This document shows positions 62,906-64,000 of a DNA stretch of 64,000 nucleotides, one piece after another. The stretch lies in contig JAQXDZ010000033.1 in the NCBI GenBank assembly GCA_029251085.1, positions 62,001 to 126,000 of the forward strand, given 5' to 3'. Source of the stretch: Mariniblastus sp. Its GTDB lineage: Bacteria; Planctomycetota; Planctomycetia; Pirellulales; Pirellulaceae. How positions within the stretch are numbered: position 1 is the first letter of the stretch; every line of letters begins with the position of its first letter. The position numbers were made by a program, and so were the translations under genes. The notes under the pieces were generated by a model, which worked only from the letters and a program-made list of their open reading frames with translations, had not been told where the DNA came from and made no database searches.

Positions 62906-64000
62906 ATGGCTGTTGAATTTAAATTACCCAAAATCGCCGAGGGTGTTGAGTCTGGCGATGTGCTCGAGATTCTTGTTTCCGTTGGAGACACATTGGAGCT
63001 TGAGCAAGAAGTGATGGAGTTAGAGACCGACAAGGCGACGATCTTTGTCCCTTCGGATGTCGAAGGTGTAATTACCGCGATTACCTGCGACATCGGTGAT
63101 ACCATTGCCGTTGGTCAGGTGATTTTGTCGGTAGAACCTGCAGCGGCTTCCGCTGCTCCCGTCGAAAGTGCACCGGCCGTTCCGGCAACTCCCGTTGCTG
63201 AAAAACCAGTCGAGACTGTTCAGGAGCCTGTTGTCCCCGTGGCTCCAGTCGCCCCTGTGGCGCCCGTTCCTCCGGTTGCTCCCGTCGTTTCGAAACCAAA
63301 AACTGCCCCGGTAGAGACTGCACCCGGGAAAAAGGTGGTCGTCGCAGCGGGGCCGGCAATTCGTCGATTTGCTCGGGAAGTTGGCGTCGATTTGCAAACG
63401 ATTCAAGGGTCCGGTGAACATGGTCGGATCGTTCGCGAAGACGTTCTCAAAGTAGTTCGGGAAGGGAGTCGACAGGGCGGAAGTTCTGCGAAGTCATCTT
63501 CGGGAAGTCAGTCCGATGGCTATGGCCCAATTCATGTCGAAAAGATGCCAAAGATTCGTCAGACCATTGCCAAAAAAATGCATGAGTCCTGGACGACTTG
63601 TCCTCGGGTCACCAACTTTGACGATGCAGACGTGACGGCGTTAGAAGAGATTCGGCAGAATAGCAAAAAAGAATATGCGGCCGGTGGTATCAAGCTAACG
63701 TCGATGCCGTTTCTTGTGAAAGCTGTTGCGATGGCTCTGAAATCTCATCCCGTCATTAATGCCTCGATTGATCTAGAGCAGGGGCAAATCATTTACAAAG
63801 ACTACGTCAACGTTGGGATCGCGATTGATACCGAACGAGGACTTGTTGTTCCCTCGCTTCGAGAAGCGGATAAGCTCGGTATTCCCGATGTGGCTCGACA
63901 ACTTGGCCAGATGGCTGATAACGTCCGTTCTGGTAATTTCTCGATTGATGACCTGCGAGGAGGGACTTTCACCATCAGTAATTTAGGTGCGATTGGCGGG
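62906..64000 (+). CDS. aceF: Pyruvate dehydrogenase E2, dihydrolipoamide acetyltransferase (partial, runs off right edge)
   Basis: The ATG at 62906 opens a frame that continues to the window end (365 codons). The lipoyl domain (1-78) has the lipoylated Lys43 in METETDKAT-type ELETDKATIFVP. A long Ala/Pro/Val linker (about 79-140) includes repeats such as PVAPVAPVAPVPPVAP. The E1/E3-binding domain (about 150-185) has AGPAIRRFAREVGVDL and GEHGRIVREDV. The start of the catalytic domain has MPKIRQTIAKKMHESW near 213 and LVVPSLREADKLGIPDVARQ near 312, ending in FTISNLGAIGG. Only one lipoyl domain is present. The catalytic His-x-x-x-Asp-Gly lies beyond the window. It is cotranscribed with aceE. Confidence 0.96.
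   Translation, partial: MAVEFKLPKIAEGVESGDVLEILVSVGDTLELEQEVMELETDKATIFVPSDVEGVITAITCDIGDTIAVGQVILSVEPAAASAAPVESAPAVPATPVAEKPVETVQEPVVPVAPVAPVAPVPPVAPVVSKPKTAPVETAPGKKVVVAAGPAIRRFAREVGVDLQTIQGSGEHGRIVREDVLKVVREGSRQGGSSAKSSSGSQSDGYGPIHVEKMPKIRQTIAKKMHESWTTCPRVTNFDDADVTALEEIRQNSKKEYAAGGIKLTSMPFLVKAVAMALKSHPVINASIDLEQGQIIYKDYVNVGIAIDTERGLVVPSLREADKLGIPDVARQLGQMADNVRSGNFSIDDLRGGTFTISNLGAIGG

Noticed and set aside
1..64000. CRISPR arrays, insertion sequences, prophage or defence islands
   Set aside because: No regularly spaced repeats, transposase, integrase or terminal repeats were seen; the HerA-like ATPase has no defence partner nearby.

Overview
The window reads as the chromosome of a planctomycete, most likely a marine, Pirellulaceae-like heterotroph. 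The main evidence is the pair of a PSCyt1/DUF1549/DUF1553 cytochrome-type protein and a DUF1501 protein, a bacterial formylmethanofuran-dehydrogenase-like subunit (FhcB), a secreted Cys-rich protein resembling planctomycete envelope proteins, and many two- to four-gene units rather than long operons. Base composition is moderate and fairly even. I see no insertion sequence, prophage, CRISPR array, rRNA or tRNA. The species assignment is inference from gene content only.

Layout. 1-4.3 kb: a B3/B4-domain protein (cut by the left edge), a DUF5989 membrane peptide and a NodU/CmcH-type carbamoyltransferase carrying an SxtJ-like membrane tail, opposite a membrane-anchored SGNH/TPR protein. 4.3-8.3 kb: a HerA/DUF853-type ATPase and dihydroorotase. 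8.4-13.3 kb: a sugar-modifying unit (aldose-epimerase-like DUF4432, phosphomannose-isomerase-like cupin, TIM-barrel isomerase/epimerase, Gfo/Idh/MocA oxidoreductase). 13.4-22.4 kb: a hypothetical protein, a PilZ-like protein, the PSD1/DUF1501 pair and a YdbS/YdbT-type PH-domain pair. 22.6-29.6 kb: a divergent sugar-acid cluster (lactonase and aldo/keto reductase leftward; two zinc dehydrogenases, an SDR epimerase and a UxaE-type tagaturonate epimerase rightward). 29.6-37.4 kb: leftward genes for arginine succinyltransferase catabolism (AstA, AstD, an AstC-like aminotransferase), FhcB, an M20 hydrolase and a secreted propeller-like protein. 37.5-46.8 kb: glycerate 2-kinase, pyruvate phosphate dikinase, a TPR protein, RdgB, TrpC, a membrane-anchored coiled-coil protein and MutY. 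46.9-56 kb: LeuS, methionine aminopeptidase, two secreted proteins, HolB and Tmk. 56-64 kb: a strongly structured non-coding stretch, a Cys-rich secreted protein, an MFS sugar porter and the start of the pyruvate dehydrogenase operon (aceE, aceF cut by the right edge).

How the genes may work together. The most interesting reading is the 22.6-29.6 kb cluster. In order of chemistry, an aldose 1-dehydrogenase, a sugar lactonase, an L-galactonate-5-dehydrogenase-like enzyme and a tagaturonate epimerase would convert L-galactose, an algal sugar, to D-fructuronate, which can enter hexuronate catabolism. This is inferred from family membership; no enzyme here is proven. The arginine cluster has recognisable AstA and AstD but no AstB or AstE in view, and an M20 hydrolase is a candidate substitute for the last step. 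Smaller oddities include a catalytic Asp-to-Glu change in MutY, a Gln at a metal-ligand His position of dihydroorotase, and loss of the expected metal-ligand Cys in FhcB.
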